Below are positions 38,502 to 46,906 of a stretch of 64,000 bases of DNA, one piece after another; position 1 is the stretch's first letter, and each line of letters starts with the position of its first letter. The DNA is from CBDBCU01 sp965242615 (GTDB lineage: Bacteria > Chloroflexota > Dehalococcoidia > Lucifugimonadales > UBA3495). The DNA is taken from positions 1,612,001-1,676,000 of the forward strand of contig CBDESR010000005.1 of NCBI GenBank assembly GCA_965242615.1. The letters are read 5' to 3'. Under the pieces are notes generated by a model that searched no databases, had not been told where the DNA came from, and saw only the letters and a program-made list of their open reading frames with translations. The position numbers were made by a program, and so were the translations under genes.

Positions 38502-40844
38502 ATGATGACACTGACGCGGCAACTGTCTCCCCGCCTTTTCCCCTGGCGCCGGGCGGCGGATTGGCTGACGCCCCACAGCGCGTTGCTGATTTGCGCCCTG
38601 TTTCTGCTGGCCGGGGTGTTTCTGTCCGATGATTATGGCATCGGGTTTGATGAACAGCGGCGGCGGCAAAATGCTATTGCCAACCTGAACTACATCTTGG
38701 GCAATGCTGGTATTGCAGACTTGCCACCTTATCCCGACCGGGTTTTTGGCGTTTCATTCGAGCTGTCCCTGCTGCTGGCGGAGCGGGCCTTGGGGCTGGA
38801 GGATTACTACTCCATCCACCGGCTTCGTCTAATCTTGACACACTTATTCTTTATCGCCGGCGGCTTCTGCTGCTATCTGCTGACTTGGCGGCTGTTCAAC
38901 AACCGGCTACTGGCTTTATTGGCATTGCTGCTCTTTCTGCTGCATCCCCGCCTTTACGCCCATTCCTATGTCAACTCCAAAGACCTGCCCTTGCTCAGTA
39001 TGTTCAGCATTGCCTTGTACCTGCTGGAGCGGGCTTTTCGGCGGGATACGGCCGGGGCTTTTGTCTTGTTGGGAATAGCAGTGGGGGTGTTGACCGACTT
39101 GCGGATTATGGGAATTATCCTGTTCCCGGCGGTGGCTGCAATGCGGGGATTGGATTTGTGGAGGGCAAAGGAATGGGTAAGACGGCGACATATCCTGCTT
39201 ACGGGCGGTTTGTTTGCTCTGGCTGCCGGGTTGACGCCTCTTGCACTGTCGCCCTATGCCTGGAGCAATCCCCTCGACTATCTGACCGGCGCCTTGAGCT
39301 TGACCGTCAATCATCCCCTTATTGTGCCTCAGCTGTTTCAGGGGGAGCGGATTCTTTCCACGGAACTGCCGCCGCATTACGCTTTGACCTGGTTTGCCAT
39401 TACTACGCCGCCGCCTATCCTGCTGCTGGGGTTTATCGGCGCGGCAGCGGTAGTGGGGCAAGGCCTGGCACAGCCCGGTGCGGTTTTTGGCAACACCCGG
39501 CTGCGCTTTGGATTGTTGCTATTGGCTTGCTTTGCCCTGCCGCTGCTGGGTGTAGTCTTGCTGGGTTCCAATATATTTGACGATTGGCGGCATCTGTATT
39601 TTATTTATTCCCCGTTCTGCCTGTTGGCGGTATGGGGCTTGCATTGGCTGGCGGCGGCGTTAGGGCGGCAACGGTGGTTAAAGGTCGGGCTGTATGGGCT
39701 GGCCGGCGTCGGCTTGGGGTTGATTATCCTGCAAATGGCGCAAATCCATCCGCAGCAGCAGGTCTATTTCAACTTTCTGGTGGACCGGACTACCCCGGAG
39801 CATCTGCGGACGCGGTATGAAATGGACTACTGGCGGCTGGTCGGGCGGCAAATCCTGGAATATCTGCTGAACCGCCATCCCGGGGAAACGGTGTATATGC
39901 TGGGGGGACAGCCATGGCCCCTGGCGGCGGAAATCCTGCCGGCGGCGGCCCGGCAGCGGCTGGTTTTCAACTCGACTACCGTTGACCCGGACTATATATT
40001 GGCGGGTGCGGCTAATGAATCGGTCAGCCGCATTTACGCCCAACGGGTCTATAACAACACTCTGCTGAGCGTCAGTGCAGTGGATACGACCCGGATGGAT
40101 GCGGCGGCGGCCAGTTACTACCGGGAAGCGTATCAAGCGGCGGTGGCGGGAGAGCCGATTATCCGGGCTGATTATGCGGTATATCGCAACGGGAGAACCT
40201 TGACCTTTATTCAGGAAAACTGCCCGTCGGGAGCTTTGGCTGGCCGGTTCAGCGTGAAAGTTAATCCGGCGGTTCCGGGAAGCGTACCCACCACTTGGAT
40301 CGACTTGGTTGACTTCCGAGCTTTGACCAGCTACGGGGCGCGCTTGGGGGACAAGTGCCTGGCGGTGCTGACGCTACCCTATTACCCGATTACCCAGATC
40401 CGGGCCGGGCAGGGTTATGTTGACGCCGCCGGGGGGGAAAGGCTGATTTGGGAGGAAGGGTACAGCGCGGCCCGGCCGGGGTTGGATGAGCAGGTTGCCG
40501 CGCTGTTGGCAAATACGCCGGGGCCGGCGGTGGACGCCTACTTTGACCTGTACCGGCAAGGTAATGCTCTGGTCTATTACCGGGAGCCGTGCGCCCCGGC
40601 GGATACCTGGCAGCGATTCTTTCTGCACATCGTCCCGGCTGACCCGGCAGATTTGCCGGCGGCGCGGCGGCCGCACGGTTTTGTCAACCGGGATTTTGAC
40701 TTTGCCCGGCGCGGTTGGCACACGGGCGGGCAGTGCCTGGCGGTCATCCGGCTGCCCGATTACCCCGTTGCGGCGATACGGACGGGGCAGTTTGCGCCCG
40801 GGGCGGGCAATGTATGGACGGCGGAATTGCCGGCGGAGCGGTGA
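38502..40844 (+). CDS. GT-C/PMT-like membrane glycosyltransferase with two copies of an unknown C-terminal module
   Basis: The 780-residue protein has about 9-11 membrane segments in residues 25-440. GT-C hallmarks include FLSDDYGIGFDEQRRRQNA in the first loop and LHPRLYAHSYVNSKDLPLL. It probably transfers a lipid-linked sugar outside the cell. After residue 440 the chain is soluble. Two related modules follow at about residues 555-640 and 679-780, each containing a Y-x-N/G-L-T-F/Y motif, a Cys, RFxxxxxP, and LPxYPIxxIRxGQ. The second ends NVWTAELPAER. The same module closes the SGNH-like protein at 49465-51134. Confidence 0.8.
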   Translation: MMTLTRQLSPRLFPWRRAADWLTPHSALLICALFLLAGVFLSDDYGIGFDEQRRRQNAIANLNYILGNAGIADLPPYPDRVFGVSFELSLLLAERALGLEDYYSIHRLRLILTHLFFIAGGFCCYLLTWRLFNNRLLALLALLLFLLHPRLYAHSYVNSKDLPLLSMFSIALYLLERAFRRDTAGAFVLLGIAVGVLTDLRIMGIILFPAVAAMRGLDLWRAKEWVRRRHILLTGGLFALAAGLTPLALSPYAWSNPLDYLTGALSLTVNHPLIVPQLFQGERILSTELPPHYALTWFAITTPPPILLLGFIGAAAVVGQGLAQPGAVFGNTRLRFGLLLLACFALPLLGVVLLGSNIFDDWRHLYFIYSPFCLLAVWGLHWLAAALGRQRWLKVGLYGLAGVGLGLIILQMAQIHPQQQVYFNFLVDRTTPEHLRTRYEMDYWRLVGRQILEYLLNRHPGETVYMLGGQPWPLAAEILPAAARQRLVFNSTTVDPDYILAGAANESVSRIYAQRVYNNTLLSVSAVDTTRMDAAAASYYREAYQAAVAGEPIIRADYAVYRNGRTLTFIQENCPSGALAGRFSVKVNPAVPGSVPTTWIDLVDFRALTSYGARLGDKCLAVLTLPYYPITQIRAGQGYVDAAGGERLIWEEGYSAARPGLDEQVAALLANTPGPAVDAYFDLYRQGNALVYYREPCAPADTWQRFFLHIVPADPADLPAARRPHGFVNRDFDFARRGWHTGGQCLAVIRLPDYPVAAIRTGQFAPGAGNVWTAELPAER

Positions 40845-40853
40845 AGGCGCGTC

Positions 40854-41678
40854 CTAACCCGGCCGGTTGTATTGCTGCTGGGACAAGGTCTGGTAAGTTA
40901 CCGGCGTTACCGCAGTCAGCCCGGCGTCCACCGGCAGAGTAACGCCGTTGACCCAGCGGGATTCGTCGCTGGCCAGGAACAGGGCGGCGTAGCCAATATC
41001 CCAGGAATCGCCTTCGGTGCGCAGGGGGGCGGCATTTTTGCGGATTTCCCGCAGGTCGGCATCCATTCGGGGGGCGACCATAGGGGAATAAACCAAGCCC
41101 GGAGCAATGCAGTTGACGCGGATTCCGTCCGGGCCGTGGTCGGCGGCCATGGACATCGTCAGCCCCTGGACGGCGGCTTTGGAAGTGGTGTAGGAAGTGC
41201 TGCTGTGGGCGCGCAGGCCGGCGATGGAGGATATGTTGATGATGGAGCCGCCGCCGCTGGCAATCATTCGGGGGATGGCGTACTTGCTGGTCAGGACGAT
41301 ACTTTTGACATTGACCGCCATCACATAGTCCCAATCCTCCTCGCTGATTTCCAGCACGGAACCCCGGCGGGAGATGCCGACATTGTTGTCCAGCACATCG
41401 ATGCGGCCGTAGTAGTCCATCGCGGCGTCGACCATACGGCGGCAGTCGGCGGCGCTGGTTACATCGGCGGCAAAAACGGCGGCATCGCCACCCTCCTCGC
41501 GGATAATCGCCAGAGTTTCCTCGGCCCGCTCCGGGGCCGCATCCACCAGCAGCACTTTGGCGCCCTCCCGGGCAAAGAGGATGGCGGCGGCCTTGCCGTT
41601 GCCCACTCCGGGGCCACTGGAGCCGGCGCCGGTAACGATGGCTACTTTTCCGGCTAATCGGGGACTGCTTTGCGGCAT
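40854..41678 (-). CDS. Short-chain dehydrogenase/reductase (SDR)
   Basis: The 274-residue classical SDR starts KVAIVTGAGSSGPGVGNGKA, a slightly longer glycine motif than usual (TGxxxGxG). It has LDNNVGISRRGS, the catalytic Ser in INISSIAGLRAHSS and the YTTSKAAVQGL motif with Tyr and Lys. RVNCIAPGLVYSPMVAPRMD is also present. It probably uses NAD(P) on an alcohol or ketone; the substrate is unknown. ATG 41678 is chosen because MPQSSPRLAGKVAIVTG is the natural start. It lies convergent with the GT-C gene, ending 9 nt away. Confidence 0.92.
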   Translation of the reverse strand: MPQSSPRLAGKVAIVTGAGSSGPGVGNGKAAAILFAREGAKVLLVDAAPERAEETLAIIREEGGDAAVFAADVTSAADCRRMVDAAMDYYGRIDVLDNNVGISRRGSVLEISEEDWDYVMAVNVKSIVLTSKYAIPRMIASGGGSIINISSIAGLRAHSSTSYTTSKAAVQGLTMSMAADHGPDGIRVNCIAPGLVYSPMVAPRMDADLREIRKNAAPLRTEGDSWDIGYAALFLASDESRWVNGVTLPVDAGLTAVTPVTYQTLSQQQYNRPG

Positions 41679-41739
41679 TTGGGGTTCAGCTCCTTGGGAG
41701 AAGTTTGCGACTTTGACAAGATTGCGGCTGGACGGCGGA

Positions 41740-42090
41740 TTACGGAATAAAGCGCAGGGCTGCAAAGAGCAGGCCAAAGCAGGGGAGGAGGATGGCGACC
41801 AGTTTGAGGATGATGCGCTGCTCCATAGCGCGATTGTCGGCTTTGATCCTCTGCTCCAGTGCCGTGAATCGGGCATCCGTCCGCTGTTCCGTCGCCTGCA
41901 TATCGGACCGGATGGAGCGGACTTCGTACCCCAGTTTCTGCTCCAGCCGTTGGATGTCAGCTTTGGTAGCTACATTGTCGCTGAAAACGCTACTGACCAA
42001 GGCGACTACGGCCTCGGCTTGGGCTTCGGCGACGCCAGACTCTTTAAGGTTCTGGATGGCGCGGTGGGTGTCGAAAGTAAAGGTTGCCAC
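41740..42090 (-). CDS. DUF1640/CCDC90-like coiled-coil membrane protein, copy 1
   Basis: The 116-residue protein starts at GTG as VATFTFDTHRAIQNLKESGV. It has a helical head (AEAQAEAVVALVSSV), a coiled coil (LEQKLGYEVRSIRSDMQATE) with about two 11-residue units and a C-terminal membrane helix (LKLVAILLPCFGLLFAALRF). DUF1640 proteins form membrane-anchored coiled-coil oligomers; their bacterial function is unknown. It is one of three tandem paralogues. Confidence 0.82.
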   Translation of the reverse strand: MATFTFDTHRAIQNLKESGVAEAQAEAVVALVSSVFSDNVATKADIQRLEQKLGYEVRSIRSDMQATEQRTDARFTALEQRIKADNRAMEQRIILKLVAILLPCFGLLFAALRFIP

Positions 42091-42188
42091 TGAGTTTGTC
42101 CCCCTTTCGGTTTTGGACCGGATAGCCGACATTATAGCGGGAGCGGAGATTGCTAACAAGGCAAACGGCGGCCAAGCCTGCCAGCGGT

Positions 42189-42584
42189 TTAGGGAATAAA
42201 CCGCAGGGCGGCAAAGAGCAGGCCAAAGCAGGGGAGGAGGATGGCGACCAGTTTGAGGACGATGCGCTGCTCCATCGCCGCAAACTTGGCGTCCGTCCGC
42301 TGCTCGAAGGCCGCGAACTTGTCATCAATCCGTTGCTCAAACGCGTCGAACCGGGCCTCCGTCCGCTGGTCCATGGCTTGCATATCGGACCGGAGCAAGC
42401 GGACTTCGTACTCCAATTTCTGCTCCAGCCGCTTTTCCAGCTGCTGAATGTCAGCTTTAGTAGCTACATTGTCGCTGAAAACGCTACTGACCAAGGCGAC
42501 TACTGCCTCGGCCTGGGCTTCGGCGATGCCGGCCTCTTTAAGGTTCTGGATGGCGCGGTGGGTGTCAAAAGTAAAAGTTGCCAA
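42189..42584 (-). CDS. DUF1640/CCDC90-like coiled-coil membrane protein, copy 2
   Basis: This is the longest of the three paralogues (131 residues, TTG start). The head and membrane helix are almost the same as in its neighbours. Its coiled coil has three clear 11-residue repeats: RTEARFDAFEQ, RIDDKFAAFEQ and RTDAKFAAMEQ. The upstream spacer shares the GGGGGACAAACCC-type sequence with copy 1, showing the whole unit was duplicated. Confidence 0.82.
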   Translation of the reverse strand: MATFTFDTHRAIQNLKEAGIAEAQAEAVVALVSSVFSDNVATKADIQQLEKRLEQKLEYEVRLLRSDMQAMDQRTEARFDAFEQRIDDKFAAFEQRTDAKFAAMEQRIVLKLVAILLPCFGLLFAALRFIP

Positions 42585-42649
42585 CGGGTTTGTCCCCCTT
42601 TCGGTTTCGTTACAAGTTAAGGTACTGAGCGGTCGAGCCGGCCGGCGGA

Positions 42650-42979
42650 TTAGGGAATAAACCGCAAGGCGGCAAAGAGTAGCCCGAAGCAGGGGATAAG
42701 GATGGCTACTATTTTGAGGATGATGCGCTGCTCCATCGCTTGCCGGTCGGTTTTGGCCTGCTGGTCCATGGCCTGCATATCGGACCGGAGCAAGCGAACT
42801 TCGTATTCCAGTTTCTGCTCCAGCCGCTTTTCCAGCTGCTGCAAGTCGGCTTTCGTAGCCACATTTTCAGCGAAAACGCTGCTGACCAAGGCGACTACGG
42901 CCTCGGCTTGAGCTTCGGCAACGCCGGCCTCTTTAAGGTTCTGGATGGCGCGGTGGGTGTCAAAGGTAAAAGTTGCCAC
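42650..42979 (-). CDS. DUF1640/CCDC90-like coiled-coil membrane protein, copy 3
   Basis: This is the shortest paralogue (109 residues, GTG 42979), with one 11-residue unit (QAKTDRQAMEQ) before the membrane helix. It reads VATFTFDTHRAIQNLKEAGV and ends LIPCFGLLFAALRFIP. It is the first of the three in transcription order. Confidence 0.82.
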   Translation of the reverse strand: MATFTFDTHRAIQNLKEAGVAEAQAEAVVALVSSVFAENVATKADLQQLEKRLEQKLEYEVRLLRSDMQAMDQQAKTDRQAMEQRIILKIVAILIPCFGLLFAALRFIP

Positions 42980-43250
42980 TGGGTTTCTCCCCCTTATCGG
43001 TTGTGTTGCCGGCTGGCGGCTATTGTAGCGGCTGCGGCTGCGGAGAACAAGGGGCAGTGTCGGGATTGCCCGGCAACTGCCTATACCTTTATCTACCCCC
43101 GTCGCTTTTACAGCCACTCCAGATAACCCCAAAGCCGGCCGCCTTTTCCTCTTTCCCCCATATCATTCCGAGTCCACCGCCGAGGAATCCAAAACGCCCG
43201 CTTTAACCCCCTTCTCAAAACCCGCAGACTCCCTCGCCATCTCCCAATTC
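42980..43250. other. Noncoding gap
   Basis: I see no gene, RNA or repeat in this stretch between the DUF1640 array and the IS982-type element. It may contain the promoter of the DUF1640 array on the minus strand, but no convincing boxes stand out. Confidence 0.5.
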
Positions 43251-44289
43251 TTAAACGCCTGGTGTGAAATTAAAGAGGCCGGAAAGACCTTGCAGGGAAG
43301 GTGTCTTTGCCGCATAGTTAAGCCTACCCGAGCAAAGGAGGCTGGGCTATGTTGGATCCGAACACCTTCCTGACCATACTATATGTCCTGGTGGACGACT
43401 TTTGCAAATCCTTGGCGCCACCGCCCCGGCAACCGGGCCGGCGGCCGGCCCTGTCTGACAGCGAGGTAATTACTTTGCTCGGTTTCAGCCAATGGCGACG
43501 CTTCGGCAGCGCGCGGGACTTTTACCGCTATGCCGAGACCCAACTGCGGGACGCCTTCCCCCGGCTGCCCAACCGCAGCCAGTTCAACCGCCACGCCCGC
43601 CGCTGCTACGCTTTGCAGGCGGCCTTCTGGCGTTACCAGGCCGACTTGCTGGCGGAACCGGAAGGGTTGTACCAAGCCCTGGACAGCACAGCCGTGCCGA
43701 CCCGGGCCGCCAAGCGACGGGGGAAGGGTTGGCTGCCGGGACAAGCCGACATCGGCTACAGCAACCGCTTGGGCTGGTATGCCGGCTTGCATCTGCTGCT
43801 GGCGGCGGGCCCGGCCGGCAACATCACCGGGTTCAGTTTGGCCCCGGCCAGCGCCAAAGACCAGACTATGACCGAGGTTTTCCTGGCTTTTCGGTTGTAT
43901 CCTCATCCTCGACTGCCTACTTTGGGGGCTTACTGCCCCTGGTATTTGGCCGACAAAGGCTTTACCGGGCGGGATGCCCACCAACGCTGGCAGCAGGAGT
44001 ATCAAGCTGGTGTGGTGACACCGCCGCAAGCATCCCTGGCGCTATCTCTGGCGCCGTTGGGTGGCCGGCAAGCGGCCGATAGTGGAAACCGCCTTTGCTC
44101 AGTTGCCAGGCTTTTTCCGCTTGGGGCAGGATCGACCGCACCCTCTGGAGGGATTGCAGATGCGGCTGGTGGCCAAGGTGATTATGCATAACTTCTGCAT
44201 CGGGCTGAACCGGCAGTTGGGCCGGCCCAATCTGTCCTTCGCCGACCTGCTGGGCTGGTAGCCTCGGCTATTTCACACCAAGCGTTTAA
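43251..44289 (+). mobile_element. IS982-type insertion sequence (1039 bp)
   Basis: The ends TTAAACGCCTGGTGTGAAAT (43251-43270) and the complement of ATTTCACACCAAGCGTTTAA (44270-44289) match at 19 of 20 positions. One transposase ORF fills the element. I could not define a target duplication with confidence. The high end-to-end identity suggests a fairly recent arrival, yet the transposase has a frameshift. Confidence 0.85.
43349..44261 (+). pseudogene. IS982-type transposase, frameshifted
   Basis: The first frame (43349 to about 44035) reads LDPNTFLTILYVLVDDFCKS, LSDSEVITLLGFSQW, QALDSTAVPTRAAKRRGKGW and a third-domain WYLADKGFTGRDAHQRW. Near 44030 the frame shifts. The expected continuation KRPIVETAFAQLPGFFRLGQ, then LVAKVIMHNFCIGLNRQLGR, is in the next frame and ends with a TAG at 44261. 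The catalytic Glu lies after the shift, so without programmed frameshifting the product is inactive. AAAGGAGGC precedes the start. Confidence 0.82.
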
Positions 44290-44461
44290 TTCCCCCCTTG
44301 ACAACCCCGCTCCCTCCATTGTCCTGATACCCATCTTTAGCAAGGAGCCGCTATTACGAACCGACTTTTCCAGCCATCCTTGCCCTTTCGTTGCCCTCGC
44401 GCTCAAGCCTTAAACCGACTTGGGCAACTGGGGTGTTTGGTGGTGTTGCGATCTGCCGCGT

Positions 44462-44920
44462 TCAGTTCCCGCCGGCCAAGGCCGCCGCCGCCTTTTCCAG
44501 ATTGCGGCGGCTGGCTTGACTGCTGGGATGCGCCGGCCCCAAAACCCGCTCCCGCCAAGCCAGCGTCGCCCGGTGGCAGCGGACGGCAGCGGCATAGTTG
44601 CCCATCGCCTGGTAGCAGTTGCCCAAACTGCCCCGACTCCGCCAAGTGTCGGGATGTTCCGGCCCCAACGCCCCCTCCCGCCGGCGCAGCGTCTCCTGAA
44701 ACAACGCCAACGCCCGGTCATAGCAACCGGCGGCGTAATAGCTGTTCGCCAAACCGGCCAGACTGCGTAAAGTCTCCGGATGCTCGCCGCCCAGGGACTG
44801 CTCCCGCTCCGCCAGCGCCGCCTGATGCAGCCCAATCGCCCGGCGGTAACGCCGCCCTACCCGGTGAAACCGGGCCAAATGGTAAGCAAGGTTGTAACCC
44901 ACTGACGGCTCGGCGGACAT
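44462..44920 (-). CDS. TPR (kinesin-light-chain type) protein
   Basis: The 152-residue protein has three 42-residue repeats with the pattern HQAALAEREQSLGGEHPETL, LFQETLRRREGALGPEHPDT and CHRATLAWRERVLGPAHPSS. This matches TPR_10/TPR_12 repeats as in kinesin light chain and NB-ARC-type signalling proteins. The start ATG 44920 fits the beginning of the homologous region. It is short for such proteins; an upstream effector part may be missing. It lies 14 nt after the M50 protease gene on the same strand. Confidence 0.75.
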   Translation of the reverse strand: MSAEPSVGYNLAYHLARFHRVGRRYRRAIGLHQAALAEREQSLGGEHPETLRSLAGLANSYYAAGCYDRALALFQETLRRREGALGPEHPDTWRSRGSLGNCYQAMGNYAAAVRCHRATLAWRERVLGPAHPSSQASRRNLEKAAAALAGGN

Positions 44921-44934
44921 CGCGCTATCCCAAC

Positions 44935-45636
44935 CTAATACCCGGTAGCCGCCGTAGTCAGCAGCCCCACTATCGGCCCGATGACCCGCCACAAAATCCC
45001 CCAGCCCAGCAGGTAATCCCCCAAGATGACGCCCAGCAGTATCAAAGGACTGTACCGCTCGAATTGGGCATAGCCGGCCGCCCAATGGCGCGGTATCAGC
45101 CCGCCCACCACTTTAGAGCCGTCCAGCGGCGCCAGTGGTATCAGGTTAAACACCGCCAGCAGCAGGTTGAACAAGATCACCATCCCGGCAATGTCCGACA
45201 ACGCCTCCCGCAGCCCGCCGGTCAGCACATAAGTCGCCCGCCCCAAAGTCGGCCCGCTCCAGCCCCGCAGTCCCAACTTGATGGGAATAGCCACCAGAAA
45301 CGCCAAAACCAGGTTGGACAGCGGCCCGGCGGCCGCCACCAAAGTCATCCCCAACGGCCCCCGCAACTGATGATGATCCACCGGCACCGGCTTGCCCCAG
45401 CCAAAGCCCACCACCAGCAGCATCAAAGTGCCGCTGGGCTCCAAATGTTTCACCGGATTCAGCGTCAACCGCCCCAACCGCCGGGAAGTATGGTCGCCCA
45501 GCGCGCTGGCAATCAGGGAATGGCTGAACTCGTGGATGGTAATAGCCGTAAGCAGGGCGAATAATACCAGCACCGTCAGCCGCAGAAAGGTATCATAGTC
45601 GCCGTTAAGCAGCAGTTGATAGGAACCCAGCAGCAT
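44935..45636 (-). CDS. Site-2 protease-like M50 metallopeptidase
   Basis: This is a predicted intramembrane zinc protease. The zinc motif is TAITIHEFSHSLIASALGDH in the first core helix. The second motif, NLIPLAPLDGSKVVGGLIP, supplies the third ligand (Asp). There are about five membrane segments. The 233-residue protein lacks a PDZ domain and resembles the minimal FtsH-independent YwhC-like family. The target is unknown. It is followed by the TPR gene. Confidence 0.88.
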   Translation of the reverse strand: MLLGSYQLLLNGDYDTFLRLTVLVLFALLTAITIHEFSHSLIASALGDHTSRRLGRLTLNPVKHLEPSGTLMLLVVGFGWGKPVPVDHHQLRGPLGMTLVAAAGPLSNLVLAFLVAIPIKLGLRGWSGPTLGRATYVLTGGLREALSDIAGMVILFNLLLAVFNLIPLAPLDGSKVVGGLIPRHWAAGYAQFERYSPLILLGVILGDYLLGWGILWRVIGPIVGLLTTAATGY

Positions 45637-45718
45637 TATGCAGTCCCGTCAAACCTGGCGTTGATTGTCGCGATTAGGGCCGGCCGCTCTTTACCGACCG
45701 GCTTGGTGCGGCCGTTCT

Positions 45719-46192
45719 TTATCGACCATCCTGGTGCGGCCGTCCGTTGCCGTTCTCACTGAACGGCGGCGGCGCCGCTTGCAGGTTGTCCTTGTTGGCA
45801 TAGTACCACTCCATCACTTCGGCCTTAATGCGGGCTTCCGCTTCGGCCGTGGCGGCGGCCGCCGCGGCTTCGGCTTTGGCGACGGCTTTGGCAACAGCCT
45901 CTGCCTCGGCTTTGGCAACGGCTTTGGCCACAGCCTCGGCTTCGGCCTTGGCTGCGGCTTCGGCCGCCTCCGCCTTGGCCTTGGCTACGGCTTCCCGCTT
46001 TTCCTCGTAGTTGGCTTTCTTGGTGAGGATCATATAGATAACATCTCCGTTAAGTTGGATGAACATAGCCAGGGCGATGGCGTTGGCGGTGATGCTGGGC
46101 GTTATCGCCGCATCCAGGATTTGCAACAGCAACGGTTCGAGCGAGGGTTGGCTACCGCTGAGGTTGTTCAGAATCGTCCCCACGACAATCAA
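45719..46192 (-). CDS. Membrane protein with an Ala/Glu/Lys-rich coiled coil, copy 1
   Basis: From a tentative TTG at 46192 the 157-residue protein begins IVVGTILNNLSGSQPSLEPL. It has a hydrophobic segment around SITANAIALAMFIQLNGDVI. Then follow KKANYEEKREAVAKAKAEAA and long KAEAEAVAKA repeats, ending EVMEWYYANKDNLQAAPPPF and a charged tail. It probably is a short membrane protein with a long cytoplasmic coil. In-frame codons upstream (AAAALIYDL) also look coding, so the true start could be earlier with a non-standard codon. It is a near duplicate of the next gene. Confidence 0.62.
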   Translation of the reverse strand: MIVVGTILNNLSGSQPSLEPLLLQILDAAITPSITANAIALAMFIQLNGDVIYMILTKKANYEEKREAVAKAKAEAAEAAAKAEAEAVAKAVAKAEAEAVAKAVAKAEAAAAAATAEAEARIKAEVMEWYYANKDNLQAAPPPFSENGNGRPHQDGR

Positions 46193-46242
46193 GTCGTAAA
46201 TCAGGGCGGCCGCGGCAATAGCCGGTTTAGGGCGGCCGGGTC

Positions 46243-46707
46243 TTACCGACCGTCTTGGGGTTGCCGTCCGTTGCCGTTCTCACTGAACGGCGGCGGCGCC
46301 GCTTGCAGGTCGTCCTTGTGGGTCTGGTACCACTCCATCACCTCGGCCTTGATGCGGGCTTCCGCTTCGGCCGTAGCTTTGGCCGCGGCTTCAGCTTTGG
46401 CAACAGCGGCGGCCGCCTCGGCTTCGGCTTTGGCAACAGCGGCGGCCGCCTCGGCTTCAGCTTTGGCAACGGCTTCGGCCGCCTCCGCCTTGGCCTTGGC
46501 AACGGCTTCCCGCTTTTCCTCGTAGTTGGCTTTCTTGGTGAGGATCATATAGATGACATCTCCGTTAAGTTGGATGAACATAGCCAGGGCAATGGCGTTG
46601 GCGGTGATGCTGGGCGTTACCGCGGCATCCAGGATTTGCAGCAACAACGGTTCGAGCGAGGGTTGGCTGCCGCTGAGGTTGTTCAGGATAGTCCCCACCA
46701 CAATCAA
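46243..46707 (-). CDS. Membrane protein with an Ala/Glu/Lys-rich coiled coil, copy 2
   Basis: This is a tandem paralogue of the preceding gene, nearly identical in the first 75 residues and in the last 40. The middle has different numbers of the AEAEAAAAVAK unit. The upstream frame continues as AAALIYDL without a normal start; an upstream phase break compared with copy 1 (a one-base difference near 46730) suggests the original N-terminal helix may be out of frame here. The function is unknown. Confidence 0.6.
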   Translation of the reverse strand: MIVVGTILNNLSGSQPSLEPLLLQILDAAVTPSITANAIALAMFIQLNGDVIYMILTKKANYEEKREAVAKAKAEAAEAVAKAEAEAAAAVAKAEAEAAAAVAKAEAAAKATAEAEARIKAEVMEWYQTHKDDLQAAPPPFSENGNGRQPQDGR

Positions 46708-46906
46708 GTCGTAAATCAGGGCGGCCGCGGGCGATAGCCGGTTTGGGAAAGCGCGGCGCCCACGACCACCAGGGAGCCGGTTGTTCTGTTTCCATCTTAC
46801 CCCTCCGGCGGTAAAATTTAAAGCCCCGTTTCTGCCGGGCAACGCGACAGCGGCTGAGTTGCCGGCTACCAAGTTGCCCATACTCGGCGGCAGGGGCAAA
46901 TGCCCC

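Noticed and set aside
44380..45564. 394-codon Pro/Arg/Gln-rich frame on the plus strand
   Set aside because: It overlaps two supported minus-strand genes (TPR and M50 protease) and shows no domain; it is antisense composition.
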